Shown: positions 45,166-58,373 of the stretch, in pieces
Layout of the letters: each line of letters starts with the position of its first letter
Numbering within the stretch: position 1 is the stretch's first letter
NCBI GenBank assembly: GCA_022605955.1
Contig: JAKCOZ010000032.1
Location: forward strand, 8,742,001 to 8,806,000
DNA length: 64,000 bases
Source: Rallus limicola
Lineage: Eukaryota > Chordata > Aves > Gruiformes > Rallidae
Reading direction: 5' to 3'
Notes under the pieces: generated by a model
Database searches by the model: none
The model's input: the letters and a program-made list of their open reading frames with translations, nothing else
Told to the model about the DNA's origin: nothing
Position numbers and translations under genes: made by a program

Positions 45166-48100
45166 TGATCTTTCAACAGCAAGGGCGAGAAGCGCTCCAA
45201 CAGACACTCTAGATCTGAGCCACATCTTTTAATGGCAACTTTTTGAAAGCATTTCAGCTTTATTAATTCAGGAAAACATCTTCAAAAGTTTCTTGATTTA
45301 CTATTCTATCTTAAGAACAAAGGGAGAAATTTATAGAAGATCAAACAGATAAAAATAAACTGAAAAGACAGCAGATGCTGTTGATTTACTGAAGAACTCG
45401 GAACCTTATATTTGGTGGCTATATTGTTTGCTGATGCCACAGTTTTAGTGTTAATAACCTACACCCAAGCTGCACATATTATAAAGCTTTTTTTGTCTCT
45501 AGCTTCTTGTGACAAGTACAAACAGCTCAGAATTGAGTTACTTGCTTTACATTTTGTCATCAAAACTATTAATGATGATGTAGTCTAAGGTTTACTCACT
45601 TTTCACGTTCTCCATAGTCAGATGAGAGATGGGAAGGGCCATATGCGTGATACATCCAGGTATAATTCTTTGAGGCTTGGCACAACCCAGTATTGAAAAA
45701 GAGAAATTTCTTGCCCTAAACATCAGTGCTCAATTATTCAAGCACTCACATAACGCATCATTTCCATCTGCATGGTGTGAGAACTCCCAGCTGGCAGAAT
45801 TATTACTTCATGTTGTTAGCTACAAGTAAAAACTCAAATAGCTAAGTGGCAAAATTAAATTCCGGATAGAGACCTGCCTCCTCTCTTTTTTCCCCTGCAT
45901 TTCCACGCAGTGTTTTCCTGAGTTGTTAGGCCTGAAAAAAACTCAATGTACTTTTTAGTCTTTGTGTCTCTCAATTATTTGTCTGAACTGTCTTAATAGG
46001 TTAGTAGAGTACAATGAAAATTGCATCCTTTTCCTAGAGAGGGAGTGCTGCAGCACTCTTTTCCTAGGAAAGAGGAACTGTTCGATTGTCCATAAGGACA
46101 GATATTTCACTGGCCATATAGGGTTTCATCTGCTTGATTCCTCCTGCTCAGTTCCTTATTTCAGGGTAGCTGTGTGCAGGTGGTTTTCCTAAAAAAAACC
46201 CACATCCAACGTGATCGCATGCTTTATCCATCCATTTCTAATGTCAACCTGCTGCCTATTCTCAACCAAATGCAACTCAAGTTTTCAAATCTCAGAGCCA
46301 TTAGATTTATGTGCTTTTCATAAATACAGGATGTCAAAGGAAGGAAAGATGGATTGCTAGGTCTCCAACTTGCAGAAGGGAGCTCAGTCCTTATTCAGTG
46401 CTGGAGAATCTCCCCATGTTCCTTTCCAACGTGCTTGCCGCCTCTTAGAAGTTGAGAGAAAGCTGCAGAGTGAACAGTACTAGTTCACTACTAAGGGGAA
46501 ATATGAAGGTCATTTGAACAAGACTGCTTTTTGACGATGGAAATGGATTTATCATCCCCCCCTCTCTGTTGGAAGGAAGCAGCATGACCTAAACCTTAAC
46601 CATTAAGCAGAAGTGATATCTTCTGTCTTTTGGAGTTAAGGGTTCTATCTCCCAGTGCTAGTGCTGCGCTAGAATCAACTCTCCTTCATTTAAGGCAATA
46701 GGAGCTTTGAATGATTGTATTGGCAACAAAATTAGCTCTGGAGCAGATTCTTTTGTGGTTATGCTCATCCCATATTGCACTAGATTAATTTATCTTGGTG
46801 TCAAGATGAATGAAAAACTTCTAATAGGCGTTTGCTTTACCTTTGTAATGCTGACCCTCCTCCATTTCTTTGTCCATGCTTAGAAAAGACATTTCTTCTC
46901 CTTTGTGCATGGTACCAGAAATTATTAGGGGTGGATTATTTTGATGTATTAGCAAGGCACTAAGGTCTATTAGAGTGAGTTAACCTCTCTGCCCATCAAA
47001 CCCAGCAAGCAGAAAAAGGTGGTCCTTCAGTCTAAATTACCTGCAGTACCCTTTACTTGTAGACACGACAGTTATTGCTTTTCTCGTTTTTTCTCAGGAA
47101 AGGAGAATTCATCTCTCTTTCTCCCTCTGACCTTGGTAACATCCTGAGAAGAGAGGAAAAACAGGACATACCTCCTCATAGTTGTGTTTTTCCTCTTATT
47201 TTCTGTTCTCTTTATGGCTGATACCATAATATACTGACATTTTTACATCCAATATAAATTTCTAATCAAATAGAATTAATTTTTTTTCCAAAACCAACTA
47301 AAAATTTGCAAGTTAAGCAATCATGCAATTTTACATGATTGGAGAACTAGGTGTAGCATACTCCTTGTTGAGCGTTAAGAATCTTTTTTGTTTTATGTCA
47401 TCTTTTAAAGAGCTGAGAAGCCAACCTGGACTGGTAGTTGCTTTGGTGCTCTAATGATCATGAATATTGGATAAAGAAGCTCTTGATGAGATGTATTTTA
47501 GTTCTGTGATAAAATTAATTAGTACTTTCTAGTAGCTGTGTGTTAGCTTTGCAGTGCAATTGGGTGTAAACAAAAATGTAGCATGCTGGATTAGGTACTC
47601 AGCGTTGTTGTTAAGCTGTGAGTCAGCGTGTCACATCTGAGAGAGCATCTTTAGCCAGTGCTGGTTTTCTATTGCTCCCCTCACCTGGAGCTGTGAGGAA
47701 GAACTATTAAACGGTCTGCTGGCCAGATAAGACACTGGTGCCACTCCCCAGCTATCCAATGTGATGGCAGCCTTTCTGATTCAGTCAGCCATGGGACACA
47801 CACTTGCTAGAATGTGCTGCTTTCTGCTCAGTCACGGGGAAGCTGGTTTTACGCAGCCAGCTGTTTGCACTGCCCCTGAATACCCAGAAGCGTGTTCTTT
47901 TAAATCCTACTTGTCTTTGTACAGTAGCTCCATGCTCTATTTACAGCCTTTTATTTTTACTTGGCTCCATATGATCAAACATACACAGGACGTGGCCTTC
48001 GTATGCCACAAGATAAAGGATTCATCGGAGCATGAAGAAACGTCCTAGCTACCTACCTCTTGTTAAAAAAGTGTTCTTGTGCATGCACGCACTGGTTATG

Positions 48101-48758
48101 TAAGTGTCCTCGATGCCCAGCATCTCCACATGCTGCTGGCCTGTCAGGTGACACACAGTGAGGCATCTACACCATTACAGGCTTGCTTCAAGTACAGCCT
48201 TACGTCAATTAAGAGGAAGAAATTCAGTAGGTTAAATTAGTGATGTAACTGAAACAGAGGTGCTTACAAGGCTGTAGGGTTTTTATTCTGATAGTGTTCA
48301 GAAATAAATGGCATTGGCATCTTGTTGCTTTTGTTTTAGACCTACAGATATAGTGGATTTATTTCTTTTCCATGGCTTCTCCAGGGCCAACGAAGTTGGG
48401 AGGTGTGAATCCTTACCATGCTCAGAAACAACCACAGCAGGATTAAATTGCCTGGGTGTAGTCAGTAAAATTCCATAAATGCAACTCTAGTCCAACAGCT
48501 GAGAACTGGGGAGCAATCGTATCTTGGGATAAGTCTGGCCACAACTCAAATGTTTGGCTTCATAGTATATATGTCAAGGTAACAAGGCAGTAATTCTCAT
48601 ACACAGATAAACACAGCTTCCCTTTGTTTTCCTGGGAAACAAAACTGTGGTCCACTTTAGAAAATTGGGTATAATTCATTCCAGGAGCAAACTGATTGTG
48701 GAGTTCGTGAAAGAAAGATATACAGGTATTTACTTTCATGTTTTTTTTCCTTCCACAG

Positions 48759-48857
48759 AATGATATCACGCCCTTGCATGTTGCATCGAAGAGGGGAAAT
48801 GCAAATATGGTCAAACTCCTACTTGATCGAGGAGCTAAAATTGATGCCAAAACAAGG
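48759..48857 (+). CDS. ANK3: ANK3 exon: ankyrin repeat 8
   Basis: The exon has 33 codons in phase 0-0. It reads [20 protein letters not shown] and ends [17 protein letters not shown] and AKIDAKTR are the ankyrin-G forms I recall; ankyrin-B has NGI and GQIDAKTR. The acceptor (TTTTTTTTCCTTCCACAG) is strong and the donor is GTAAGA. A CR1 begins 81 bases beyond the donor. A 200-codon antisense frame across this exon is not a gene. Confidence 0.97.
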
Positions 48858-48937
48858 GTAAGATGAACTGTGAGTGTGGAGTGACTGTGTGGAGTTCTTG
48901 CCTCTGACCTGCTAGTTGCTGTGTGGCTTAAATCATT

Positions 48938-49148
48938 CACAGAATAATTGAACATCCTGAGCTGGAAGGGACCCATAAGGACCATCGAGTCCAACTCCTG
49001 AATCCACACAGTGTCAGCCAAGTCAGAGCATGGCACTGAGGGCATCGTCCAGATGCTTCTTGAGTTCAGTGCTATGACCCCTTCCCTGGGGAGCCTGTCC
49101 CAGTGTCCAACACCCCCTCTCATTAAAGAACCTCTCTTCCTGGCAGGC
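48938..49148 (-). mobile_element. Short CR1 3' end, antisense
   Basis: CACAGAATAATTGAACATCC, then GAGCTGGAAGGGACCCATAA and GGCATCGTCCAGATGCTTCT. It is the subfamily of the copy at 11436, and 5'-truncated about 210 bases from its 3' end. Confidence 0.92.
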
Positions 49149-51916
49149 TGCTGTGGCTGCACTGTGTTTCTTTTTTATAAAATGGTTGCAGTAGGATGCT
49201 GACAATTTACAGCCCTTAAAACAGCATGTGAAAGGCCATATTTGGCAAAGCTCAGAGCCAACAATTTTCCATGTTCTCTGTAGGGTGTTTAATTAGGAGC
49301 TGCTTCCAGCTCCTTGGGGGTAGAGGTGAACATACAGGAAAATACTCCAAGACAAGAATCCAATTCAGATATCTCAGAATTTGAATGCTAAAGGAGTAAC
49401 TTTCAACTGCAGTGCGTGTTTGCCTTTTGTTATCCCTGGGGCAGCGGTGTCCCAGAGCTGGCTGCTGCTGCTGCAGAGTGTCATGCAGCTCAGCCTCTGT
49501 CTAACCAGGTGCTTAGCTGCTGCCTTGGGCTTGAGAGCAAATGTGCTGGGCATAGTGAGATGGTTTCCATCAGGACATCACCTGACTTGAGTTGCTGACT
49601 GACTTAAAAGCTCAACACATATGGTTATATATAAGTGCTGTAGCCCAAACCTAATCAAACCAGTTTAGGGATGTGTTATTTACTTATGCAATGGCGGAGA
49701 GAGAAGGGGAGGGAATCAAATGTTTGGAAGCAAGCTTAGAACTAGTGGTGCTATGAGCTCTTGTGGCTGTCTTTGCAACACGCTTTTGTACGTGTGAGGG
49801 AACCTTCAGGAGCCGTGCCTTTTTGACAGTTGCTGTTTTCTTGAAATATCACTTTATTATTTATCCAGCTTCCAGCTTTTAATTCTTTGCTGTAGTTGCC
49901 ACCAGAATCATTCTAAACAAGACAAAGGTATAACCTAAGAATCTTTTTTCTGTGGGTGCTACTGTCTCCGTAGGTTTCAGTTTGGTTTTCCAATGTTTCT
50001 CCAGCCACTGAGGTTTCCTGCAGTGTTTGTTGAAGCACGCCTGGATTTTTTATTTCTGTAGCAAATTCAGAGATGGGGGTCAATTTATTTCTCACCTCCT
50101 CACTATCTAGCATTTTTTTCCTCAGTAGTTACCTTTAGAAGCTGCTTGTGAGTTTTCTGTAAAATGCTTCTGATGTTTTCTAATGGGGGAATATGGAAGA
50201 GATGGCTTTTCACGAGTAAGAGTGGGTATAATTTCTGGACTAAAATACCAGCCTCCTACGTGCTATGTGGGGGCTGCCAGGCTGAAGGACACGGGCCTAC
50301 CAAGTTGGTGGGGAGGGCCGTGCTTTGGTGATGTGACGGATGCATACTTGGTCAGACCAGGGAGAAAAGGATGCTGTAAGGGTCTGTTGGCTGCTGCTCT
50401 GCAAGCCAAAATGTTGGGGGCCAAAATGGTTGGAGTCCAGTTTGTCCTTTTCTTTTAGTTATGAAAATTTGTGATCTGCTTCATTTTCTGTACCATGGGC
50501 TCCAGGTCAGGCATGAGGATAATTTATGTAACTAAAAATAGCAGTGGGGACAGAAACAGGATCCAGGAAGAGGGCAGAAGCACAAACAGCTCCTTAGTCT
50601 GGCAGAGCTTCCTAGTGAGTGCAAGGCAACGGATAAGCACAGTTCCCAAAGTAGTGTTTTGTTTTTTCTGGCTTCCCCCAGACACTGCCTGTTTCCCCAA
50701 ACACCCATCCTCTCCGTAAATCAGAGAGGATTTGCATAACTTCTCCTGCCTGTGCTATGCATCTGTGCACGGCTCATCTCTGTGCTCCTCTGGCATTACC
50801 AGAGGTATCATTTTCTGGTCGTTAGTGACTAAGTGGAAGCTTTGCTTCCAGTGGCACTGACTCATCCTGGCAAGGGCTTTACCAGTCTGTGGTCTGGGCA
50901 GTGTAGGGCTCTGCCAAGGAGACTCACTGAACCGAGCAGACAGCTGCAGGATCCAGGAAAGGGAAAAGCATTGCTGGAGTAGATCAGGAAGGATTTACGA
51001 ATCACTAGGAAAAGCAACAGAAGGCAGAGAGTAATGTGGTGCTCCATCGTTTCAGGAGTGTCTGTCTAGTTCTCATACTCGGCAGCAAAGATTAATTGCT
51101 GTGAGCTGCTATAATCCATGCTCCTGCAAAATGTCTCTTGTTATTCCTACCTGACACGGTATTGTTTTCCAAGGCAGATCAACTGACATATGTCAACTTT
51201 GCTATCATTTCATTTTTTTAAGCACCGTTCTTCTTTTTAATTTCCCAGATGTAGAATGGCTTTATGAAAACGCAGGATGACAAAAGCATCAATCGTATTG
51301 TTTTACGTATTGAAATGTATTGAAAGGCAAAGAGCAGCCAAGGATGTCTTTTCTGATGCATGTATCAAGCCGTGCCTACCAGCTGGGTGGCCAGGCAGAA
51401 CCCAGTCTCGTGCTGGTCTGCAAGGGGCAACTTGATAAACAGATGGTATTTGCACAGGAAAATAAGTGAGGCTTCTATTAGCAGATTTATAGATGTGAGA
51501 CCTCTTTTTTGTTTGGTTTTTAAGAGATTTTTAAAAAGATGAGTAGATTGTTTAGGTTTTTTAATTAATATAGCTTTGGTTTTGGACACCATGATGTTAT
51601 TTAAAGCAAATGTTGGGGATGGAACACAAAATACCCCCTTAAATGTGAATGGCAAAGATTCAGTACCCATATGAAAGGACAAACATTCTTGAAAATCGTA
51701 TGTTTCTTTTGCTCAAAGGCAGGAAACCCTAAGCCTCTGCTTCTCCTCAATCAGGTCTGTAATTCACCTTTTTTAAATGAGTATGCAGAAGATACCGTGT
51801 TGTGTTGGTGACTGAACACTCACAGGTTCAGTCTGACTCTTAGATGGAACCAATATACTATTCAGCTGTCATTTTGCGATCTTCTCCTGCAATCCATTCT
51901 CTGTGTGGTCTCCTGG

Positions 51917-52268
51917 AATCATAGAATCAGAGACTGGTCTGAGTTGGAAGGGACCCAAAGGATCACAGACCTCCAAGCAGGGCCACCAACCTCCAGGCAT
52001 GACCTAGACAAGGCTGCCCAGGGCCCCATCCAACCTGGCCTTGAATACCCCCTAGGTGTGAGGCATTCACCACCTCTCTGGGCAGCTCATTCTAGTACCT
52101 CACCACTCTCTCTGTAAAGAACTTCCCCCTAATATCTCATCTAACCCTTCCCTCCATCAGCTTCACTCCATCTCCCTTGTCCTGCCATTGTCTGCCCTTT
52201 AAAACGTTGATTCCCTTCCTGTTCCTCTGCTCCCTTCAGGGACTGGAAGGCTGCAGTGAGGTCCTCCG
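51917..52268 (-). mobile_element. CR1 LINE 3' end, antisense
   Basis: AATCATAGAATCAGAGACTG through GGAAGGGACCCAAAGGATCA, CACCACCTCTCTGGGCAGCT and GTAAAGAACTTCCCCCTAAT to CTGGAAGGCTGCAGTGAGGT. It is the same subfamily as 27311 and 37281. Confidence 0.94.
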
Positions 52269-54644
52269 TGTAATTTCTGTCTTTATTTTTCACAAACGTA
52301 CCCATTGTATAGATAAATTTATAGAAAGCCTTTCTTGAGCAGTGAGTTGGGGTATTGGTGTCTTTTCCTTAGTCATTTCCATGAGCGTTTGTGTCCACTG
52401 CTGGCAGATGTTCTTGGAAACTGCAGTGCTGAAGTACTGCACAAATGGTTATTGTGAAGGGCTAAATCCTTACGCTGTGTAAATCATTGTAAATGTAATC
52501 TGTGGGCTCCCAATTTCTCTATATTCATTAGGACTCGGATTTGATGAGCGCTGTAAACATTGGTGCACACCTGCAGCCTGTAGCGAGGAGTTCTGATAAT
52601 GCCCGAGAGTGCGAGTTTATTTTCATAAGTGATCTTACAACTGTTGTGTTGAGTCTCAGCTATTTTTCTTTTCCCTTTTAGTTCCTGCTTACATTGAGCT
52701 GTTTATTTTAACCAGCTGGTCTGTCCTTTTTTTTTTGAGCGAGATGTCTAGCAGCTGGGACTTGCGGCTTTGTACTGGCTTCTGAAGGGTACTCCTCAAG
52801 ACCTGAGCTTACTTTTGTCCATCCAGGGTAGCTTTTATCCTTCGTGGTTTTTAACTAATGTTCTAACCAAAAACCTATTAATGCCACATGTAATATATTT
52901 ACCCAATGCTGCCCTAATTATTTTTTCTCTGTCTTCCAGAAAAGACTTTTAAAAAGAAAGTTTAATTAGAGAGGCTGCTTAAATCAGCTTGATTTGCTTT
53001 CCCTGTCTCATACTGTATATGCCAAAGTGAATTTGTTGTCTGAAGCAGGCAGCAAGCATGTTTTAGCCTGGATTAACAATAAGTGTTTATAATCTTCATT
53101 CCACTGATTTTGAAGGTAAATAACAGGCCAGCACTCTTATCTGCATGAAAACATGTGGGACATGCTCTTTTAAGGTGCATCAGATCCTACATAAGCTGCT
53201 TCAGAAAAGCCACTCGTATTAAGATAGAAAATAACTATGAGAATGACACTGGCTTGGCACTATATTTTGCATATATAAGAAGAGGAAACTTCATTCGTTG
53301 CCCTATTGCCAGAAGGGACAGATGGCAATAGTGCCAACAAAGGGAAGAATTCAGGAGACGTATATTGTGGAGGGACCATGAGATAGTGAGGCCCAGCTAA
53401 GCTGAAACGCGTGCACAGGGACTCGCCATGCAGCGACAGGAACGATGAACCCCGGAGGAAGCAGTAGCATCTCCCCTGGGGATGAACACCTTTTACTTCT
53501 GGTCAGGGGAGTGAGGTGCCAGGCACGGTACTTCCCAGGCCATGGGCAGGACCTGGGATTTGGCTCAAAGTCTGACAAGCTTGTTCTGAACATTTGCATT
53601 ATTGTTTTACTGGGTGTCGTGCTTAATTTCATCGCTCAGAGACTGGGTTAGAAGCTGCTGCTTGCTGATTTGAGAGTTGGTGTGGATGCTGCCATGGATT
53701 TGGGGGACAGCCCGGAGGATCCCATGGTGCACGGGAAGTCCTGGGTGAGCATTGCCGGGGAAGGGAGTAGCTGGGGAGGTGCAGGGAGGCTGGTCTGTGC
53801 TTAGCCATGCTGCTCAGGGTTCCCTTAGAGCTGCATATGGTGGCAGGGAACCACCCTGCAGCAGAGAGACTCAACTCCCTGCACCCTCATCTGCAATAAC
53901 AAGCCAGTTGTGCCCCATCGTAACAAGACCAGGGAGCTACACAGGCATCCAAGTCTCAGCAGGGACCAAAAATAAACAAGGCTTAGATCTCATTTGTTTT
54001 GGGGGTGTGTGTGTTTGAAATAAAAGCTAAAGAGCAGCATCCCCAGAGATGGGTGTGAAACGCTATGGGGAAAATTGTGCCATGGCAGAACTCCTCCTGT
54101 TGTCCTCCTGGTTTTGCTAGAGCTGCTCTTAGGCTCTCTGGAGGGATAGATAATACAGATGATATGATTTCTCATGTCAGTGCGCACTTAGAGAATCCTT
54201 AATCTGCAGATTATTGTCATAATTGTTTGTAATGGCTTTTCTGAGCCACTGCAGACTATCATATTAAGGCAAGTTTGCTTCCTAATGCATGTAGTAATGT
54301 TTCATGCTTTGCATAATATATTCTATACGAACAATAAACAACTAGAAAATCTCCTGACAAAATCAGTGCAGTCCTGCTGAGTTCAGAGCAGCCTCTTTTA
54401 AGCTCAGATTCTCTTTTTTTTTTTTCTTTAACCAAATCTTTCTGTGATCTGTGTTTCAGATTGCCTCTGCGCATTGCTTTATGTGCTTTTAGTTGCGTAG
54501 AGCAATTAACCAAGCCAGGTGAATAGACAGTTTCTTTTTGGAATACAGAAAAAATGTCTGCTGCTAAAAACGAGCTGTCTTCATGTGTATTTGCTCTTCA
54601 CGGTGGGAGTCCAACAATATCTAGAGATCAGCTGTCCCAACAAG

Positions 54645-54660
54645 CACACACACACACACA
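54645..54660 (+). repeat. (CA)n microsatellite abutting a CR1 end
   Basis: About eight CA units run directly into the CR1 terminus ACAGAATGACAAGG, so the CR1 tail may have seeded it. Confidence 0.85.
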
Positions 54661-54903
54661 GAATGACAAGGTTGGAAAAGACCTTTAAGATCATTGAGTC
54701 CAACTGTTCCTGTCCTATGCTAAACCATATCCCTGAGCACCTCATCTGTGAAACACACCCAGGGGCAGGGACTTAGCCCCCTCCCTGGGCAGCCTGTTCC
54801 ACAGCCCTACAACTCTTTCAGGGAAGAATGTTTCCCTCACATCTGAGCTGACCCTGCCCTGGCACAGCTTGAGGTCATTTCCCCTTGTCCTGTCACCTGT
54901 CAC
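54658..54903 (-). mobile_element. CR1 LINE 3' end, antisense
   Basis: ACAGAATGACAAGGTTGGAA, then AGATCATTGAGTCCAACTGT, CCCTGGGCAGCCTGTTCCAC and TCATTTCCCCTTGTCCTGTC. It is a different subfamily from its neighbours, with its own internal motif ACCATATCCCTGAGCACCTC. Confidence 0.94.
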
Positions 54904-57126
54904 CTACATTGGATTGCAATGTTGTGACACGGCATGTGATGCATCTGGGGGTGCTGGCTTGCCCTGTGGACTAAAACAAGCTCTAGCTGGCCAAGTATGA
55001 CTGCCTGCCACCTCCTCTGCCACTGGGACTTTGCAAGTTGTACTAGGCGCAAGCTGCGGGGTCTGGCACTGTGAGAGGGTGGGGGCACTGTGCTCTGGGG
55101 GGCACTAGTTTAGTGCATGAGGCTGAACAAATGTGTCGTTCTCTGCCCATGGTACCTTAGTGAAAAGGGGGGGGCATAAAACATGGAAAATGTTCCTTAA
55201 CTTACAGCTTTGTGCATGATTGCCTCGAGTAACTTTTTTGATGTGCCTGGAGAATATAATAATTATGGGAAGTTAAAAGGAAAAAGAATCTAGTGTCTGT
55301 GATCTTCAGCTCCTCCCAATAGGTTTCTAGTTACCTGGCCTTGCTGAGTTTTGTTTTCTTCTCAATACTTTTTTTTTGGTTGTGGGGATTATTTTTAGTT
55401 TAGTTGTTTGTGTTCTCCTCAGTACTTGATACACTCTTGACTGTGGTAACTACTGACTTGGGAAAGGTGCATTACTTTTTTTAATCACTTGTAAAGCTAC
55501 AGCAAAACATTTGCAACTCAGCTGATAAAAGTACCATTCATGGGGTTTGGTATCTTTTCTCTTTGGCTTTACTTGCATGTCTTGAGCAATACATCTTTGT
55601 TTTGTGTATGGTCATTTTAACAACGTGCTCTTCCCTGTACTTCATGGGCTGAAATAACAAAAAGACACAGAAATTACAGTTGCATCAGCTCCAGAGATGC
55701 CAATAAGAACGTAGTGTGTTCTTCTTGTATGAATAAATGACCGAGTCCTGACCAAGTTAAATTTGAATCAATATATTTTCTACGTCTAAAACATATGCTT
55801 TACTTCAGGTGGAAGAACATGTACCATGAGAACCATCTAAGTTTTAAATGAGGCTGGCAGAAAAAAGAAATCACAGCAATTTCTGTCTGCTACCTTTCAT
55901 AGGCTTATTAGAAGAGGGCAAGAAAGTAGAAGCCAGGGAGCGTAAGGCTCTCTGAATTGCTACTTTCCTCTCCCCAGCTGCCCTCAACATGTTGCAGGCC
56001 TTAAGCAAGTAGTAGCTTAAGCTGTAGTAGTTTAGGAATTAGCAAGAAAGAATATTGCAATTAAGCATGGAAAATATGTCAAATGAGGTATCTTAATAGC
56101 GCTTGCTGCCGTACAGAGCTGGACAGAGGGAGTGCATGTGCATGAATTAGCACGCACGGGCTGCGTGAGAAGGAATTCTAGAAAATTCTTTCTATAAAAA
56201 TGGTGTGACATACATATTTAGACAGTACAGCGTATGTGTGTTTAGGAGCGCTTGGAAGGCTCTAGGAAAAGGGTCCCTTCCTTTATGATTTATAATTGGA
56301 AAACCAGTAAATACCTTTCTTCTTTATTAGCTTCCAGCCTTTCTTACAACGGCTCCTCTTTTGACGCCTTCAGTGAAAAAGCAGTATTATCTCTGCATTA
56401 CACTATCTCTTGCATATTTGTTTTGCTCAGAACAAACCAAACATTTGCTCTTCCTAATTTTGAAAACAATTGCTTTTTCCTCCTCCTTTTTCTTGAAATG
56501 ATGATGTGACTGCCTGCAACAACCCCCTAAAAAAATCCATGGGACTTTTCCTGCGGTTATTCAAGGTTTATGGGCTTTTTCATCGCAGCACTTGTGTGCA
56601 GCAGGTTACTCGAGCACTGTAAACAGGGTACAGGTCGCAGGGTTAATCATCAGTTTGGAATTCACTCTGCTGAAGTTAAAAAGAATCTTCCTCTTATTTA
56701 GGGAATGTATTTAGAATATGATGACAAGTATTACTAAGCAAACTGTTCTAAAAGAGGTATTGACAGCGTGCCCCAATGCTAGAGCAGCCAGTCAGCTGGA
56801 AGTCATGCAAGCACACTCTACATGACAGGAGACAGAAGTTAATCCAACATACTGTTATCACCTGGGATTAAGGTGGTTTTCTAGTCTGCTATACACCTGT
56901 CAAAAGCAGTATTATAAAAAAAGTCTAAGTAGAAAAGCTTTTTCTTTTCCTTTCTCTCAGACAAAAGGACTCTATCCATTGACTTTGATGCGTACTGACA
57001 TATGAAAGGCCCTGTTTTCTCAAAGGCACACAAGCAAAAGCACCTCAAGTGCAATCTCATCATCTTTACTGCATGTCCAGTGAGGAGTTGGGAGTAGCCC
57101 ACTGCATGAGCACCAGTTTGACATGA

Positions 57127-58075
57127 TGTGGTGGTTTGGCCCTGGCTGGAGACCAAACGCCCACCACAGTCACTCCATCACTCCCCTTTTCAGCTGGACA
57201 GGGGAGAAAATAGATATTAGAGGCTTAGGAGTGGATATAAGGTCAGGGAGAGATCATTCCACAATCAGTGTCACAGGCAGAACAGATTCAACACAGAATA
57301 AAGGAAAGAAAACCATCTAATCTATGACATTACACATACACAGAGAAACCAGAGTCGAGTAAATTTTAAAAACCTAAAAATCTTAAAGCACCTCCCCCCA
57401 CCCTCCCCTTCTTATCAGACTTCGCTTTAGTCATGATTTCGCTTCCTTCCTCCTGCCCAGGTGTCACAGGGGTAAATGGGGAATGGGGCTTTTGGTCAGT
57501 TCCTCACGAGTTGTTTTCCTTCCTACCTGGGGCAGGGGTTATTCCTCACAGCCTTCCTCTGCTGCACTGTGGGGTCCCACCCACAGGAGACAGTCCTCCA
57601 TGACCTTCTCCAACTTGACTTCTTTCCCATGGGGCTTCAGCTCTTCCCCAGCTGCCATAGTATGGGTCACTGCTCTGGGTGCAGTCATAAATCACAGAAT
57701 GTCTCTCAGTCCCTCAGGCCCAGACTGTTCCATCATGGGATTCTCCACAGGTTGCAGGGGTATCTTTCTCACCGGCACCTGGGGTGTCTCCTCTCCACCT
57801 TCCCTGGCATTGGTGCCTGCACAGCTCCTTACATCTTCTCACTCCCTTCTCTGGGGGCAGAAAGCAGCTGCTTGCAGTTTTTTTCTCCTCACTGTGACTC
57901 CCAGAGGCACTGTGACCATTGCTGAAGGGCTCAGCCTTGATCAATGACAACTCTGGCCTTGAGCCGGCTGGTGTTTGCTCTGTGGGGCCTGCAGAGAGCT
58001 TCTGGCTGCTTCTTGCAGAAGCCACCCCTACAGCCCCCTCCTCTGCCCAGAACCCTGCAAGGCAAACCCACAACA
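57127..58075 (-). mobile_element. LTR-type insertion C (avian endogenous retrovirus, solo LTR)
   Basis: A 949-bp element starting TGTGGTGGTTTGGCCCTGGC and ending GCAAACCCACAACA on the + strand. CATGA is duplicated exactly at 57122-57126 and 58076-58080. It shares long stretches with copy A (for example GGGGCTTCAGCTCTTCCCCA and CTTGAGCCGGCTGGTGTTTG) but is shorter. No retroviral coding region is present. Orientation is inferred as for copy B. Confidence 0.88.
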
Positions 58076-58274
58076 CATGACTATTTACATGCTTAGGAAA
58101 TCAGAGCAAAAATGTACCCTGTTCATTTGAATAAACAAGTTCAGCTGTTTGGTTGCATAAGAACAGAATCCTGAAGGAATTAATTAGTTCCTTAGGACAC
58201 CATAGGTCTTTATAAAAGCACACAAGATTTTACTGTGTCTGAAACTAATCAATTATAATGCTTGTGTCCCACAG

Positions 58275-58373
58275 GATGGGCTGACTCCTCTCCACTGTGG
58301 AGCAAGAAGTGGCCATGAACAGGTGGTAGAAATGCTGCTGGATCGTGGTGCCCCTATTCTCTCGAAAACCAAG
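58275..58373 (+). CDS. ANK3: ANK3 exon: ankyrin repeat 9
   Basis: The exon has 33 codons in phase 0-0. It reads [20 protein letters not shown] and ends [27 protein letters not shown] and ILSKTK are the ankyrin-G residues I recall; ankyrin-B has TPLHCAARSGHDQVVELLL. The acceptor is TTGTGTCCCACAG and the donor GTAACT. LTR C lies just upstream, so the branch point and pyrimidine tract fall in the 199 bases between them. Confidence 0.97.

Larger units (their letters stand above)
34081..48758 (+). other. ANK3: Largest internal ANK3 intron here (14.7 kb), repeat-rich
   Basis: Holds an LTR at 34208-35307, an (AAAT)n tract at 36612, an AT-rich palindromic area near 37012, CR1 copies at 37281, 38640 and 40050, a CR1 split by a second LTR (43553-44935), and a CR1 at 44950. 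The stretches 35310-36610 and 40140-41100 are purine-rich on the + strand and unrecognised. Bases 41100-43550 and 45170-48750 show nothing I can name. No coding signal was seen. Confidence 0.85.
48858..58274 (+). other. ANK3: ANK3 intron (9.4 kb)
   Basis: Contains CR1 copies at 48938, 51917 and 54658, a (CA)n tract at 54645, and LTR C at 57127-58075, which ends 199 bases before the next exon. The stretches 49150-51900, 52270-54640 and 54910-57120 are unrecognised, with no coding signal. Confidence 0.85.

Noticed and set aside
48560..49162. 200-codon open frame on the minus strand
   Set aside because: It is antisense across the certain repeat-8 exon and an antisense CR1. Its protein resembles no family I know, and no antisense gene structure is visible.
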